From: CAYLHS01 sp964594235
GTDB lineage: Bacteria > Actinomycetota > Acidimicrobiia > Spongiisociales > UBA4744
Assembly: GCA_964594235.1 (NCBI GenBank)
Contig: CAZQMF010000012.1
Span: 1 to 36,734, forward strand
Direction of reading: 5' to 3'
DNA length: 36,734 bases
This document shows positions 14,533 to 22,762 of the stretch, one piece after another. Every line of letters starts with the position of its first letter. Positions within the stretch are counted from its first letter, which is position 1. The notes beneath the pieces were generated by a model, which was not told where the DNA came from, did no database searches, and saw nothing but the letters and a program-made list of their open reading frames with translations. Made by a program: the position numbers and the translations under genes.

Positions 14533-15236
14533 GAAGGCTTGTCGCGATCTCGCTCGGCGTTGCGGTCTTGCTGATCGCCGGAGTTCCCGCGGGGGCCGAT
14601 TCGCAGACGGATCAGGGCAGGGAGCTGTTCGAGGTGCACTGTGCGACCTGCCACGGGGAGGATGCCAAGGGTGGCGATGTCGCTCCAAGTCTTGTCGGGG
14701 TGGGTGCCGCGATGGCCGACTTCCAGCTTCGCACAGGCAGGATGCCGATGGCCGACGTTGGGGTGCAGGCTGTCAGGAAGCCCAGTCCCTTCACGGACGA
14801 GCAGATCCGGGTATTGGTGGAGTATGTGGCGTCGCTGGGCGAAGGGCCCGCGATCCCCACCGTGAACGCCGCTGCAGGAGACGTATCTCGGGGTGGGAGC
14901 ATCTTCCGAACGAATTGCGCAGGCTGTCACGGTGCCGCGGGTCGCGGTGAGGCGCTCTCATATGGGCGGAACGCCCCGGACCTCTATCTCGCAACCCCAC
15001 TCGTTCTTGCGGAGGCCGTACGTACCGGTCCGAGCCAGATGCCGGTGTTCGACCAACTCACCGACCAGGATGTCAACGACGTGGCCGCCTTCGTAATGTC
15101 CCTTCAGAAGGATCCCGATCCCGGCGGGTTCGGACTTGGCAGGTTGGGTCCGGTTCCGGAAGGCTTGGTCGCGTGGCTTGTCGGCCTCGGGCTGCTCGTC
15201 GGAGCGGCGCGGGCGATCGAGAGGAAGTCGTCGTGA
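14529..15236 (+). CDS. qcrC: Diheme cytochrome c subunit of the bcc complex
   Basis: 235 aa. N-terminal signal (about 1-22), then two cytochrome c domains with haem sites CATCH (38-42) and CAGCH (130-134), and a C-terminal membrane anchor (about 208-228). This diheme form replaces cytochrome c1 plus a separate cytochrome c in actinobacteria and passes electrons directly to the CuA site of the aa3 oxidase in a bcc-aa3 supercomplex. The methionine ligand candidates lie in GRMPM and SQMPVF. The domains face the outside. Overlaps ctaE at the start and qcrA (GTGA) at the end. Confidence 0.94.
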   Translation: MRRLVAISLGVAVLLIAGVPAGADSQTDQGRELFEVHCATCHGEDAKGGDVAPSLVGVGAAMADFQLRTGRMPMADVGVQAVRKPSPFTDEQIRVLVEYVASLGEGPAIPTVNAAAGDVSRGGSIFRTNCAGCHGAAGRGEALSYGRNAPDLYLATPLVLAEAVRTGPSQMPVFDQLTDQDVNDVAAFVMSLQKDPDPGGFGLGRLGPVPEGLVAWLVGLGLLVGAARAIERKSS

Positions 15237-16051
15237 AGCGCCGACTGATCCTTGGATCACTTGCACTGAGTGTCGTTGCCGGAGCCGGGCTCACACTCGC
15301 CTACGTGTTCGCCGGATCGAATGTGATGCAGGGGGCACTGCTCGCGGTGGCTCTCGGAGGTATCGGTGTTGCCGTTGTGGTGTGGTCGTTCACTCTGTCG
15401 GGCGGGGAGACGGAGGAGGCCCGTCATTTGCCTGCCACCGACGACGGGATCGAAGACGATCTTCGCGTTCGTGAGTCCTCGGAGGCGCCAAGCCGGCGCA
15501 CGTTCATCGGAATGATGGCCGCCGCGATCACATCTCTCGTGGTCGCGCTCGCCGCTCCCTTCAGGTCGTTGGATCCAGGGCCAGGCCCTGAGCTGTTCCA
15601 CACCAAGTGGTCGGCGGGTGCCCGCCTCGTCGACATCGACGGCATTCCCGTTCGCGCCGGCGACATCGACATCGGGGGCGTGGTGACGGTGTTTCCCGAG
15701 GGATATGCGGGTGACGGTCAATCACAGTCTCTGCTGCTGCGCGTTGACCCGACCGTTTACACGCCACCTACCGGCCGTGAGAGCTGGGCGCCGGGCGGAC
15801 ATCTCGTGTTCTCGAAGATCTGCACGCACGCCGGCTGTCCCATCGGGCTGTACGAGGCGGCCGACCAGCTGTTGTTGTGCCCCTGCCATCAGTCCACGTT
15901 CGAGGTGCTCGAAGCAGCCCGTCCCGTGTTCGGTCCCGCACCACGGTCACTTCCCCAGCTTCCGATCGCGATCACGCAGGACCGCTGGCTCGTCGCGCAG
16001 AGCGACTTCTTGGAGCCGGTAGGCCCAGGGTTCTGGAACAGGGATCGCTGA
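15233..16051 (+). CDS. qcrA: Rieske iron-sulfur subunit of the bcc complex
   Basis: 272 aa from GTG. Three predicted membrane helices (about 5-27, 33-53, 90-109), the actinobacterial pattern, rather than the single anchor of mitochondrial Rieske proteins. The 2Fe-2S site is Cys197, His199, Cys202 (CTHAGCP) with Cys216, Cys218 and His219 (CPCHQST); the extra Cys pair forms the cluster-bracing disulfide. It takes the first electron from quinol and gives it to QcrC. The last helix begins with RRTFIG, a short twin-arginine-like motif (no second typical residue), consistent with Tat insertion of the folded domain in this family. Overlaps both neighbours. Confidence 0.94.
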   Translation: MKRRLILGSLALSVVAGAGLTLAYVFAGSNVMQGALLAVALGGIGVAVVVWSFTLSGGETEEARHLPATDDGIEDDLRVRESSEAPSRRTFIGMMAAAITSLVVALAAPFRSLDPGPGPELFHTKWSAGARLVDIDGIPVRAGDIDIGGVVTVFPEGYAGDGQSQSLLLRVDPTVYTPPTGRESWAPGGHLVFSKICTHAGCPIGLYEAADQLLLCPCHQSTFEVLEAARPVFGPAPRSLPQLPIAITQDRWLVAQSDFLEPVGPGFWNRDR

Positions 16052-17403
16052 TGATCGAGGCACTCGTCGGATGGCTCGATCAACGACTCGGGACCAGCCG
16101 CGTGCTGAAGGCGGGCATGCGCAAAGTGTTCCCCGACCATTGGTCGTTCATGCTCGGCGAGATCGCCCTCTACTCGTTCGTGGTTCTGTTGGCGACAGGC
16201 GTATTCCTCACGTTGTTCTTCGTGCCGGATGCGCAGAAGATCACCTATGAGGGGAGCTACTCGGCGCTGCGCGGCGTCGAGATGTCACGTGCCTATGAGT
16301 CGACGATTCGTCTCTCGTTCGACGTTCGCGAGGGTCTACTCATCCGGCAGATTCACCACTGGGCTGCTCTGGTGTTCATCGCGGCAATTGTCATCCACCT
16401 TCTTCGGATCTTCTTCACCGGCGCCTTCCGGAAACCACGTGAGGTCAACTGGGTCATCGGGCTCACCCTCCTTCTGCTCGCGATCCTCAACGGGTTCGCG
16501 GGCTACTCGCTACCCGACGACCTGTTGTCGGGGACCGGTTTGAGAATCGCCTATACGATCACGCAGTCGATTCCGGTGGTCGGTTCGTGGGCGGCCGCAC
16601 TGGTATTCGGCGGTCCCTATCCGACAGAAGAGATCATTCCCCGGTTGTTCACTGTCCATATCCTCCTGGTGCCGGGGCTGATCATCGCGTTGCTGGGAGC
16701 GCATCTGGCGATTCTCGTCAGACAGAAGCACACTCAGTTCCCCGGCAAAGGGCACACGGAGCACAACGTGGTCGGAAGCCCACTATGGCCCCGCTTCGCA
16801 GCCAAGACGATCGGTCTGTTCTTTCTCGTTGCCGGCACACTCGCCCTGCTTGGTGGAGTGTTCCAGATCAACCCCGTGTGGTTCTATGGCCCCTACCACC
16901 CCGCGCAGGTGAGCGGCCCCGCTCAACCCGACTGGTACATGGGCTGGCTGGAAGGAGCGCTTCGACTATTCCCCAACTGGGAGATTCGAGCGTTCGGATT
17001 CACGATTCCCAATGTGTTCTTCCCAGGGGTGCTGTTGCCCGGTATCACGTTCGGCGTGCTCTACGCGTGGCCGTTCATCGAGGCGCGCTTCACCCACGAT
17101 CGCGATGTGCATCATCTGCTCGACTACCCGTCGACCCGCCCGTGGAGGACGGCGGTCGGGTGTGCTGCACTCGCGTTCTTCCTCGTTCTGTTCGTCGCCG
17201 GGAGCAACGACGTGATCGCTTCGCGACTGGAACTCTCGCTCAACACACTCACTCACGCGTTGCGGGTTCTCGCACTCACACTGCCGTGGCTGGCGGGCGC
17301 GGTCGCCTATTGGATCGCGAAGGAACGGGGTGAGGGTCCGAAGGCTCGGCCCTCCGCTCACGAGTTCGTTCGAACCGAGGATGGAGGCTATGAGATCCAC
17401 TAG
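16051..17403 (+). CDS. qcrB: Cytochrome b subunit of the bcc complex
   Basis: 450 aa, eight to nine membrane helices. Haem ligand candidates: His102/103 and His116 in helix 2 (IHHWAALVFIAAIVIHLLRIF), His203 and His218 in helix 4 (FTVHILLVPGL to GAHLAIL). The quinol-site motif is PDWYMGWLEG, the Asp form of PEWY. The protein carries the C-terminal extension (SAHEFVRTEDGGYEI) typical of actinobacterial QcrB. It oxidises menaquinol at the outer face and moves protons by the Q cycle. The ATG shares one base with the qcrA stop; the last 14 bases overlap ctaC. Confidence 0.95.
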   Translation: MIEALVGWLDQRLGTSRVLKAGMRKVFPDHWSFMLGEIALYSFVVLLATGVFLTLFFVPDAQKITYEGSYSALRGVEMSRAYESTIRLSFDVREGLLIRQIHHWAALVFIAAIVIHLLRIFFTGAFRKPREVNWVIGLTLLLLAILNGFAGYSLPDDLLSGTGLRIAYTITQSIPVVGSWAAALVFGGPYPTEEIIPRLFTVHILLVPGLIIALLGAHLAILVRQKHTQFPGKGHTEHNVVGSPLWPRFAAKTIGLFFLVAGTLALLGGVFQINPVWFYGPYHPAQVSGPAQPDWYMGWLEGALRLFPNWEIRAFGFTIPNVFFPGVLLPGITFGVLYAWPFIEARFTHDRDVHHLLDYPSTRPWRTAVGCAALAFFLVLFVAGSNDVIASRLELSLNTLTHALRVLALTLPWLAGAVAYWIAKERGEGPKARPSAHEFVRTEDGGYEIH

Positions 17404-18106
17404 CGCTCGACTGTCGCCACTCTTGCTCGCTCTGCTCCTGGCGGGTTGCGCGGGCAGCCAACTCGGCCCACCCTCTCCGGTGACGGAGCAAGGCGGCCGG
17501 ATCGCGGGTCTGTGGGATGTCTTCGTGTGGATCGCGGCGTTCATCGGGATTCTCGTATGGGGGTTGATCGGCTGGTCGATCCTTCGATACCGGCGCAGGA
17601 ACGCAGAGGGACTTCCACGCCAGACAAAGTACAACGTCCCGCTCGAAGTCATCTACACGGCCATCCCTGTTGCCATCGTTGTCGTGCTGTTCGTTCTCAC
17701 CCGAGGTGTCATCAACGACGTGAACGCCCTCTCAGAGTCGCCTGATCTGGTGGTCGAGGTGACAGCCTTCCAATGGTCGTGGCAGTTCACCTACCCGGAA
17801 CAGGGCATCGTGATCACCGGCTCACCGGGCGAGCAACCGGTCATGGTCGTACCGACGGGCGAGACGATTCGCTTGGAGCTCACGTCGCGGGATGTCGTGC
17901 ACTCGTTCTTCGTGCCGGACTTCATGGAGAAACGTGATGTGTTCCCTGGCAACGTGCAGAAGCTCGATGTGGTCGTCGAAGAACCCGGTGTCTACCAGGG
18001 CAGGTGCGCCGAGTTCTGTGGGGTGTTCCACGACCGGATGTTGTTCCAGGTGAAGGCCGTGTCTCCCGACGAGTTCGATGCGTGGGTCGCTGAGGAGGGC
18101 CAATGA
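17390..18106 (+). CDS. ctaC: Cytochrome c oxidase subunit II (CuA), lipoprotein
   Basis: 238 aa. The signal ends with the lipobox LLAGC (Cys20), so the mature N-terminus is probably lipid-anchored. Two membrane helices (about 40-65 and 86-108) hold the outer cupredoxin domain. The CuA ligands are present: His in DVVHSFFVPDF and Cys-x3-Cys, His and Met in the stretch GRCAEFCGVFHDRM. VTAFQWSWQFTYPE is the aromatic electron-entry patch that receives electrons from QcrC. The start is placed at the ATG inside the last codons of qcrB (14-bp overlap); earlier in-frame codons would give an unlikely N-terminus. Overlaps ctaD by four bases. Confidence 0.94.
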   Translation: MRSTSARLSPLLLALLLAGCAGSQLGPPSPVTEQGGRIAGLWDVFVWIAAFIGILVWGLIGWSILRYRRRNAEGLPRQTKYNVPLEVIYTAIPVAIVVVLFVLTRGVINDVNALSESPDLVVEVTAFQWSWQFTYPEQGIVITGSPGEQPVMVVPTGETIRLELTSRDVVHSFFVPDFMEKRDVFPGNVQKLDVVVEEPGVYQGRCAEFCGVFHDRMLFQVKAVSPDEFDAWVAEEGQ

Positions 18107-19698
18107 GTTTGGAACAGCAAGGTGTCCTTGGCTGGTTGACGATGACCGACCACAAGAAGATCGGTGTCTCCTACATTGTCACGGCGATCGTCTTCTTCGT
18201 GATCGCCGGAGTGATGGCATTGATCATCAGGAGTGAGCTTGCGGCACCGGGTCTGCAGTTCGTCAGTGAGCAGACATACAACGAGCTGTTCACGATGCAC
18301 GGCACTCTCATGATGTTCGTGTTCGCGACTGCGGTGCCATTCGGGCTGGCCAACTACCTGGTGCCGCTTCAGATCGGAGCACCCGACATGGCGTTCCCTC
18401 GCTTGAACGCCTACTCGTACTGGGTGTACCTCGGTGGGGCTCTCACGCTGCTTTCGGGGTTCTTCAGCGCAGGAGGGGCGGCAACGTTCGGATGGACGGC
18501 ATACGCGCCGCTCTCGGGTTCGATCTACTCGCCCGGTCCTGGCAGTGAGCTGTGGATCGTCGGCGTGATCCTGACCGGTATTGGGACCATCGGCGCGGCC
18601 GCCAATCTCATCGCCACCGTGTTGACGATGAGGGCACCGGGGATGACGATGTTCCGACTTCCGATCTTCACCTGGAACATGACCGTTACGGCTGTGATGG
18701 CACTGCTCGCGTTCCCGGTGCTGACGGCAGGACTCTCCCTGCTGTTCGCAGAGCGGGCACTAGGTGTGCACGTGTTCGATCCCGCGTTCGGTGGGTCACC
18801 GATTCTCTATCAGCACGTCTTCTGGTTCTTCGGCCATCCGGAGGTCTACATCATCGCGTTGCCGTTCTTTGGGGTCGTTACCGAGATCATCCCCGTCTTC
18901 TCCCGGAAGCCCCTGTTCGGCTACACGGGATTCGTCTTTGCGACCCTGGCGATCGCGGCGCTGTCGCTGGGTGTGTGGGCCCACCACATGTTCGCCACCG
19001 GTCTCGTGTATCTCGACTTCTTCTCGGCCGCAACGTTCCTCATCGCCGTGCCGACCGGGGTGAAGTTCTTCAACTGGATCGGAACGATGTGGCGAGGGCA
19101 CCTGTCGTTCGAGTCACCAATGCTGTTCTCCATCGGGTTCCTCGTGACGTTCCTGTTCGGTGGGTTGACAGGCGTCATGCTGGCGTCACCGCCCATCGAC
19201 TTCGACGTCACCGACACCTACTTCGTCGTTGGGCACATGCACTACGTCTTGTTCGCCGCGGCCGCCTTCGCACTGTTCGCCGGCGTGTACTTCTGGTTCC
19301 CGAAGATGACGGGCCGGTTGCTGTCCGAGCGCTGGGCGAAGGTGCACTTCTGGCTGATGTTCATAGGATTCAACCTGACGTTCCTCCCGCAGCACCTGCT
19401 GGGTCTGCGGGGGATGACAAGGCGGATCGCGGACTACTCGGCCGGCGACGGTTGGACATTCTTGAATGACCTGTCGACGGTCGGCGCGTTCATCATCGCG
19501 TTGTCCGTTGCCGTGTTCATCGTGAACGCCGCTCGCAGCTTCCGGCACGGGCACGCGGCAGGTGACGACCCGTGGGGCGGATACTCGCTCGAGTGGGCGA
19601 CGACATCTCCACCTCCGCTTCAGAACTTCACTTCGTTGCCCGCGATCACGTCGGAGCGACCAACGTTCGATATGCGACACCCGGAGGTCGAGGAGTGA
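18103..19698 (+). CDS. ctaD: Cytochrome c oxidase subunit I
   Basis: 531 aa, twelve membrane helices. It holds haem a and the haem a3-CuB centre that reduces oxygen to water with proton pumping. Visible: MHGTLMMF (haem a His), WFFGHPEVYIIALP (CuB His and the Tyr covalently linked to it), HHMFATG (CuB His pair), and GHMHYVLF (haem a3 and haem a His). The Glu of the D-channel (HPEVY region) is retained, marking an A-type oxidase. It ends overlapping ctaF with GTGA. The C-terminal tail (EWATTSPPPLQNFTSLPAITSERPTFD) is usual for the family. Confidence 0.96.
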   Translation: MSLEQQGVLGWLTMTDHKKIGVSYIVTAIVFFVIAGVMALIIRSELAAPGLQFVSEQTYNELFTMHGTLMMFVFATAVPFGLANYLVPLQIGAPDMAFPRLNAYSYWVYLGGALTLLSGFFSAGGAATFGWTAYAPLSGSIYSPGPGSELWIVGVILTGIGTIGAAANLIATVLTMRAPGMTMFRLPIFTWNMTVTAVMALLAFPVLTAGLSLLFAERALGVHVFDPAFGGSPILYQHVFWFFGHPEVYIIALPFFGVVTEIIPVFSRKPLFGYTGFVFATLAIAALSLGVWAHHMFATGLVYLDFFSAATFLIAVPTGVKFFNWIGTMWRGHLSFESPMLFSIGFLVTFLFGGLTGVMLASPPIDFDVTDTYFVVGHMHYVLFAAAAFALFAGVYFWFPKMTGRLLSERWAKVHFWLMFIGFNLTFLPQHLLGLRGMTRRIADYSAGDGWTFLNDLSTVGAFIIALSVAVFIVNAARSFRHGHAAGDDPWGGYSLEWATTSPPPLQNFTSLPAITSERPTFDMRHPEVEE

Positions 19699-20051
19699 GA
19701 TTCCAGGCGAAGGTGCTGCTCGGACAGGCGATCGTGTTCAGCATCGCCGCGGTCATCTACATCGTGGGGCGCGGGTCGATCGCCGGTTTCGTGATGCTGG
19801 CCACTGCCGTGATCTTCGGTCTGTGGACGGCGGTGTTCCTCCTCCGCCGGCACGAATCCGACGAGAAGCGAGGACCGGTCGTTGGGGTGTTCCCGGTGGG
19901 CACAACCAGGGCGCCGTTGCTCGCGGCGGCGACTGTGCTCCTCGCCAATGGCATCGTGGTTGGTTGGTGGATGGTCGCGGTGTCGGGAGTGTTCCTGCTG
20001 ATCGCCGCCGGTCTCTACTTCTTCGAGTACACGACTCGAAGAGAAGAGTGA
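19695..20051 (+). CDS. ctaF: Cytochrome c oxidase subunit IV (actinobacterial type)
   Basis: 118 aa from GTG. Four predicted membrane helices: two N-terminal (about 7-25, 29-48) and two near the C-terminus (about 72-90, 92-112). This small subunit, present only in actinobacterial aa3 oxidases, follows ctaD by a four-base overlap. The hinge region KRGPVVGVFPVGTTRAP lies on one face of the membrane. No catalytic residue is known; it stabilises subunit I. Being last in the operon with nothing after but a short hairpin makes the annotation secure. Confidence 0.88.
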   Translation: MRFQAKVLLGQAIVFSIAAVIYIVGRGSIAGFVMLATAVIFGLWTAVFLLRRHESDEKRGPVVGVFPVGTTRAPLLAAATVLLANGIVVGWWMVAVSGVFLLIAAGLYFFEYTTRREE

Positions 20052-20073
20052 CCAACTCCCCGCTCTTGGCACC

Positions 20074-20088
20074 CCCAGTCGCGCTGGG
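20074..20088. terminator. Short hairpin between convergent ctaF and hydrolase genes
   Basis: CCCAG (20074-20078) and CTGGG (20084-20088) around TCGCG lie in the 42 bases between two convergent stops. There is no T-tract on either side. It is the only candidate terminator here and is weak. Confidence 0.35.
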
Positions 20089-20093
20089 CGGGT

Positions 20094-20936
20094 TCAGCTC
20101 GACGTGAAGGAAGAGGTTGGGGGCGTTGAGTCGTTCACCTTGGCGATCCACTCACGGATCGCATCGAAGAACGGCTCTCGACCCCATCGTTCCAGCCAGG
20201 GTTCGTGACCGCACTGGTCGAGTTCTCGGTACTCGATGTGCGGGATGAACTGCCTGAGGGTTTCAAAGGTGGCGCGACCCGGATGGGGGTCGGTGTCGCC
20301 GTGCAGCATTAGAACCGGGCGGGTGATCGTCGAGAACGCGGCGGGCTCGATACCGGTCTCCTGGAGGCGCAGGACGTCGCTCCAGGTCTCGTCGTGACCG
20401 GCGGCGTCGAGGTCGTCGTAGCCGGACTGCTCGACGAGATCGAACGCTTGGGCGTATTCGTTGAGGCTGCCGATCTCGGCAAGGATGAGGTTTCGTTCGT
20501 GTGGATCCGTCGCTTCGGCCATCAGACGCCGGAGCTGAGCCTTGCGCTCGCGACCTACCGGACCGAGGCGCTCGTTCATGACCGAGTGGTAGGCGTCGCG
20601 ACTCGCAGGGTCATAGGTTCCGCAGCCGACCAGGACCAGTGAGCGAACCAGCTCGGGGTGGGCGGTTGTGAACGACAGCGCGAGCATCGCGCCCCACGAC
20701 GAGCCGATCAGTGCCATAGGCTCGGGGAGCACGCCTGCGAGGTCCTCGACATGCCGTGCGACGGTGAGGAGCACCTCTCCTGATCGACGCTGCAGCGGTT
20801 CGAGCACGCGGCAGAAGGACGCCATGTCGCGCGCCAGCCCCGCGCAGGACCCCGGAGCCCCAGGGCCGCCGTGCAGTACTGCTACGAGCGGTCCCTCCTG
20901 TCCGTGGGTACGAACCTCGATGGGAGTGAGGGCCAT
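20094..20936 (-). CDS. Alpha/beta hydrolase, prolyl-aminopeptidase-like
   Basis: 280 aa. The oxyanion motif HGGPG is near residues 22-26, the nucleophile elbow is GSSWG with Ser (about 97), the acid is Asp in HGDTDPHPG and the base is His in QCGHEPW near the C-terminus. HGGPG is typical of proline iminopeptidases (S33) and a set of related esterases and lactonases. The lid region is shortened compared with prolyl aminopeptidases, so peptide specificity is uncertain. Cytoplasmic, no signal. It is isolated; the upstream 450 bases hold a gene remnant and then tRNA-Pro, so it has its own promoter. Confidence 0.8.
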   Translation of the reverse strand: MALTPIEVRTHGQEGPLVAVLHGGPGAPGSCAGLARDMASFCRVLEPLQRRSGEVLLTVARHVEDLAGVLPEPMALIGSSWGAMLALSFTTAHPELVRSLVLVGCGTYDPASRDAYHSVMNERLGPVGRERKAQLRRLMAEATDPHERNLILAEIGSLNEYAQAFDLVEQSGYDDLDAAGHDETWSDVLRLQETGIEPAAFSTITRPVLMLHGDTDPHPGRATFETLRQFIPHIEYRELDQCGHEPWLERWGREPFFDAIREWIAKVNDSTPPTSSFTSS

Positions 20937-21344
20937 TGGTACTCCGCCTATCTGTAACAGTCATACTGGCTCACTGCTCTGCACCGGTCCAGTAGCGAGC
21001 CCTGTGTCACGCGGCGAAGCCCGCCGTCGCGGGTCACCTCTACCCACGTTTGGCCAGCCGACAGGTCTGGATCGGAGTGTTGCTGTGGCTCCTGTTGGGC
21101 TCCGACGTGCCCGGTTCTGGCGATAGAAGTCTCGTGGCCGGCTGGCTAGGGACTGCAAAGCGGCACATCACCGTGTAGTGCTCGTGTTGCTCGACCGGTT
21201 CGAAGCCTCGGGCATCGTACAGGTGTCCCGGGTTCTGCGGTAGTGGCTCGGGCGGTCAGGCCACTGAAGTCGACCGGCAAGGCGCCGATCTGCCCGGTGA
21301 CCGGTTCCCCGCCGGGGGACGCGCGATGGAGCACTCTCACCAAT
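20937..21344. other. Gene-poor stretch between hydrolase and tRNA-Pro
   Basis: About 400 bases with no complete gene. It holds a short GNAT-like remnant on the minus strand (21131-21240) and, on the plus strand, an open stretch from about 20996 to a TAG at 21177-21179 that encodes a hydrophobic run (VWIGVLLWLLLG) but has no convincing start. I see no promoter or RNA structure in 20937-21100. It reads as decayed sequence. Confidence 0.5.
21131..21240 (-). pseudogene. Remnant of a GNAT acetyltransferase C-terminus
   Basis: The minus strand reads PQNPGHLYDARGFEPVEQHEHY and then TVMCRFAVP. LYDARGFEPV with a following hydrophobic strand is the usual end of GNAT N-acetyltransferases (LYxxxGFxxxxxxxxYxxM). 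There is no intact N-terminal part: the frame is closed upstream by a TGA about 24 bases before it, and no acetyl-CoA-binding RxxGxG/A is seen in any frame. Its position beside a tRNA gene suggests a leftover from insertion or loss of DNA. Confidence 0.45.
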
Positions 21345-21380
21345 ACCAGAGGCCGCTCCGAAGAGCGGCCGTGACCTGGT
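21345..21380 (-). terminator. Hairpin terminator downstream of tRNA-Pro
   Basis: On the minus strand an 8-bp perfect stem (GGCCGCTC with GAGCGGCC) is closed by a UUCG tetraloop, and an outer ACCAG/CTGGT stem extends it. It starts about ten bases after the tRNA end. There is only a weak T-tract, as is common for actinobacterial terminators. Confidence 0.7.
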
Positions 21381-21390
21381 GTTCTACTGG

Positions 21391-21464
21391 TCGGGACGGC
21401 CGGATTTGAACCGGCGACCTCAGCGTCCCGAACGCTGCGCGCTGCCAAACTGCGCCACGTCCCG
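21391..21464 (-). tRNA. tRNA-Pro, anticodon CGG
   Basis: On the minus strand: acceptor CGGGACG pairs with CGTCCCG over seven bases, D-stem GCGC/GCGC, anticodon stem CAGCG/CGCTG with loop TTCGGGA and anticodon CGG, a 5-nt variable region, and T-arm GCCGG TTCAAAT CCGGC. The discriminator is A; CCA is not encoded. It decodes CCG, a common Pro codon in GC-rich genomes. A hairpin terminator follows on the same strand, and the CNNM gene begins 38 bp away on the far side, transcribed in the same direction toward the tRNA. Confidence 0.95.
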
Positions 21465-21501
21465 AAGGTCAGGGATGATACCAGCCGAGCACACCACCGG
21501 A

Positions 21502-22749
21502 TCAGGTGCGTTCGACACGTAGCCGGTCGATTCGTCGACCTTCCATGTGCAGCACGGTGAAGCGCATACCGGCGATGTCGACGGAGTCACCTTCTCTCGG
21601 AATGTCTCCGCTCTCCGCGAGGTACAGCCCGCCGACAGACCCGTATGGACCCTCGGGCAGCTCGACACCTATGTCCTCGGAAAGATCCTCGACGGTGACG
21701 CGCCCGTCGGTGATCCAGGTGTCGGCGCCGAGCGAAACCGTGACCGGCACGCCAGGGTCGAACTCGTCCTGGATTTCGCCCACCAGCTCGGCGATGAGGT
21801 CCTTGATGGTGACGATCCCCTCGACGCCACCGTGCTCATCGAGCACTGCCGCGAAACCTGCACGACGCCGACGTATCAAGTGGAGCGCTTCCAATACGGA
21901 CGCACTTTCAGGGACATAGAGCGGCTCCCGCAAGAGCCCCACGATCTCTTCGGGCGACGGATCATGAGGGGCACGCAGGAGATCCTTCACGTAGAGGACA
22001 CCGACCATGTGGTCGAGGTCGCCGTCGACGACCGGGTAGCGCGAGTGACCCGAAGTGATGACCGCGGCCCGAATCTCGTCGGAAGTGGGGGACATCCCCA
22101 TCGTCACGATCTCGACCCGGGGTGTCATCACGTCTCGAACCGGCTGGTCGGTCAGGCTGAACACAGAGTCGATGATCTCTCGCTCCGCGGATTCGATCTC
22201 GCCGGAACGCTCACCGAGCACAGCAAGGGCACGTATGTCCGCCTCGGTGATGAGCGACGCCCGGTCCTGTCGGGGCACACGGAGCACCCTCAGGATCGCC
22301 CTGCTGATGGCGACGAACACCGTCGTGATCGGGTCGAGGATTCGCACGAGTCGAAACAGCGCGCCGGCAACCGCCAGGGCGTACCGGTCGGGCCGTCGCG
22401 TGGCCAGCGTCTTCGGGGTGATCTCGCCCACGACGAGGATGACGGCGGTCACGACGACGGTAGCCAACCACGGTCCCCACGTCTCACCGACCAGCGCGAT
22501 CGTGAGAACCGTGGCAACCGATGCTCCGAGGATGTTGACGAAGTTGTTGGCGACGAGCAATGCCCCGATCGTGCCTTCGAGGTCCGTGAGGAGCGCCTCG
22601 AGTCGTTGTCCGTTCCGGCCCTGTTCGGCGAGTTGGTGAGCTCGCTCCTTCGGTACAGCGACGATCGCCGTCTCCGACCCAGAGAGAAACCCGGACGAGA
22701 GGACACACAAACCAAGGATCGCGAGGAGGATCGCCTGGACGGGGGTCAT
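21502..22749 (-). CDS. CNNM/CorC-type membrane transport-associated protein (DUF21-CBS-CorC)
   Basis: 415 aa. Four helices form the N-terminal DUF21/CNNM domain (about 1-180; SGFLSGSETAIVAVPKERA with the conserved serine/glutamate), followed by two CBS domains (about 195-320; RDVMTPRVEIVTM, MVGVLYVKDLL, GGVEGIVTIKDLI) and a C-terminal CorC_HlyC domain (about 335-412). Family members (CorB, PaeA, CNNM) export Mg2+ or support its transport, with ATP/Mg binding at the CBS pair. The older name hemolysin is misleading. It starts 13 bp after the receiver gene stop on the same strand, so the two likely share a transcript. Confidence 0.87.
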   Translation of the reverse strand: MTPVQAILLAILGLCVLSSGFLSGSETAIVAVPKERAHQLAEQGRNGQRLEALLTDLEGTIGALLVANNFVNILGASVATVLTIALVGETWGPWLATVVVTAVILVVGEITPKTLATRRPDRYALAVAGALFRLVRILDPITTVFVAISRAILRVLRVPRQDRASLITEADIRALAVLGERSGEIESAEREIIDSVFSLTDQPVRDVMTPRVEIVTMGMSPTSDEIRAAVITSGHSRYPVVDGDLDHMVGVLYVKDLLRAPHDPSPEEIVGLLREPLYVPESASVLEALHLIRRRRAGFAAVLDEHGGVEGIVTIKDLIAELVGEIQDEFDPGVPVTVSLGADTWITDGRVTVEDLSEDIGVELPEGPYGSVGGLYLAESGDIPREGDSVDIAGMRFTVLHMEGRRIDRLRVERT

Positions 22750-22762
22750 CTCGCCAGGGTGC

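Noticed and set aside
20996..21179. Plus-strand open stretch with a hydrophobic run as a small membrane protein
   Set aside because: No convincing start codon or ribosome site, and it overlaps the remnant on the other strand. Kept only as a remark.
21216..21270. In-frame TGA before the GNAT-like fragment as a selenocysteine codon, given selAB nearby
   Set aside because: The sequence before the TGA does not resemble a GNAT N-terminal part and no hairpin suited to a SECIS follows. A stop in a decayed gene explains it.
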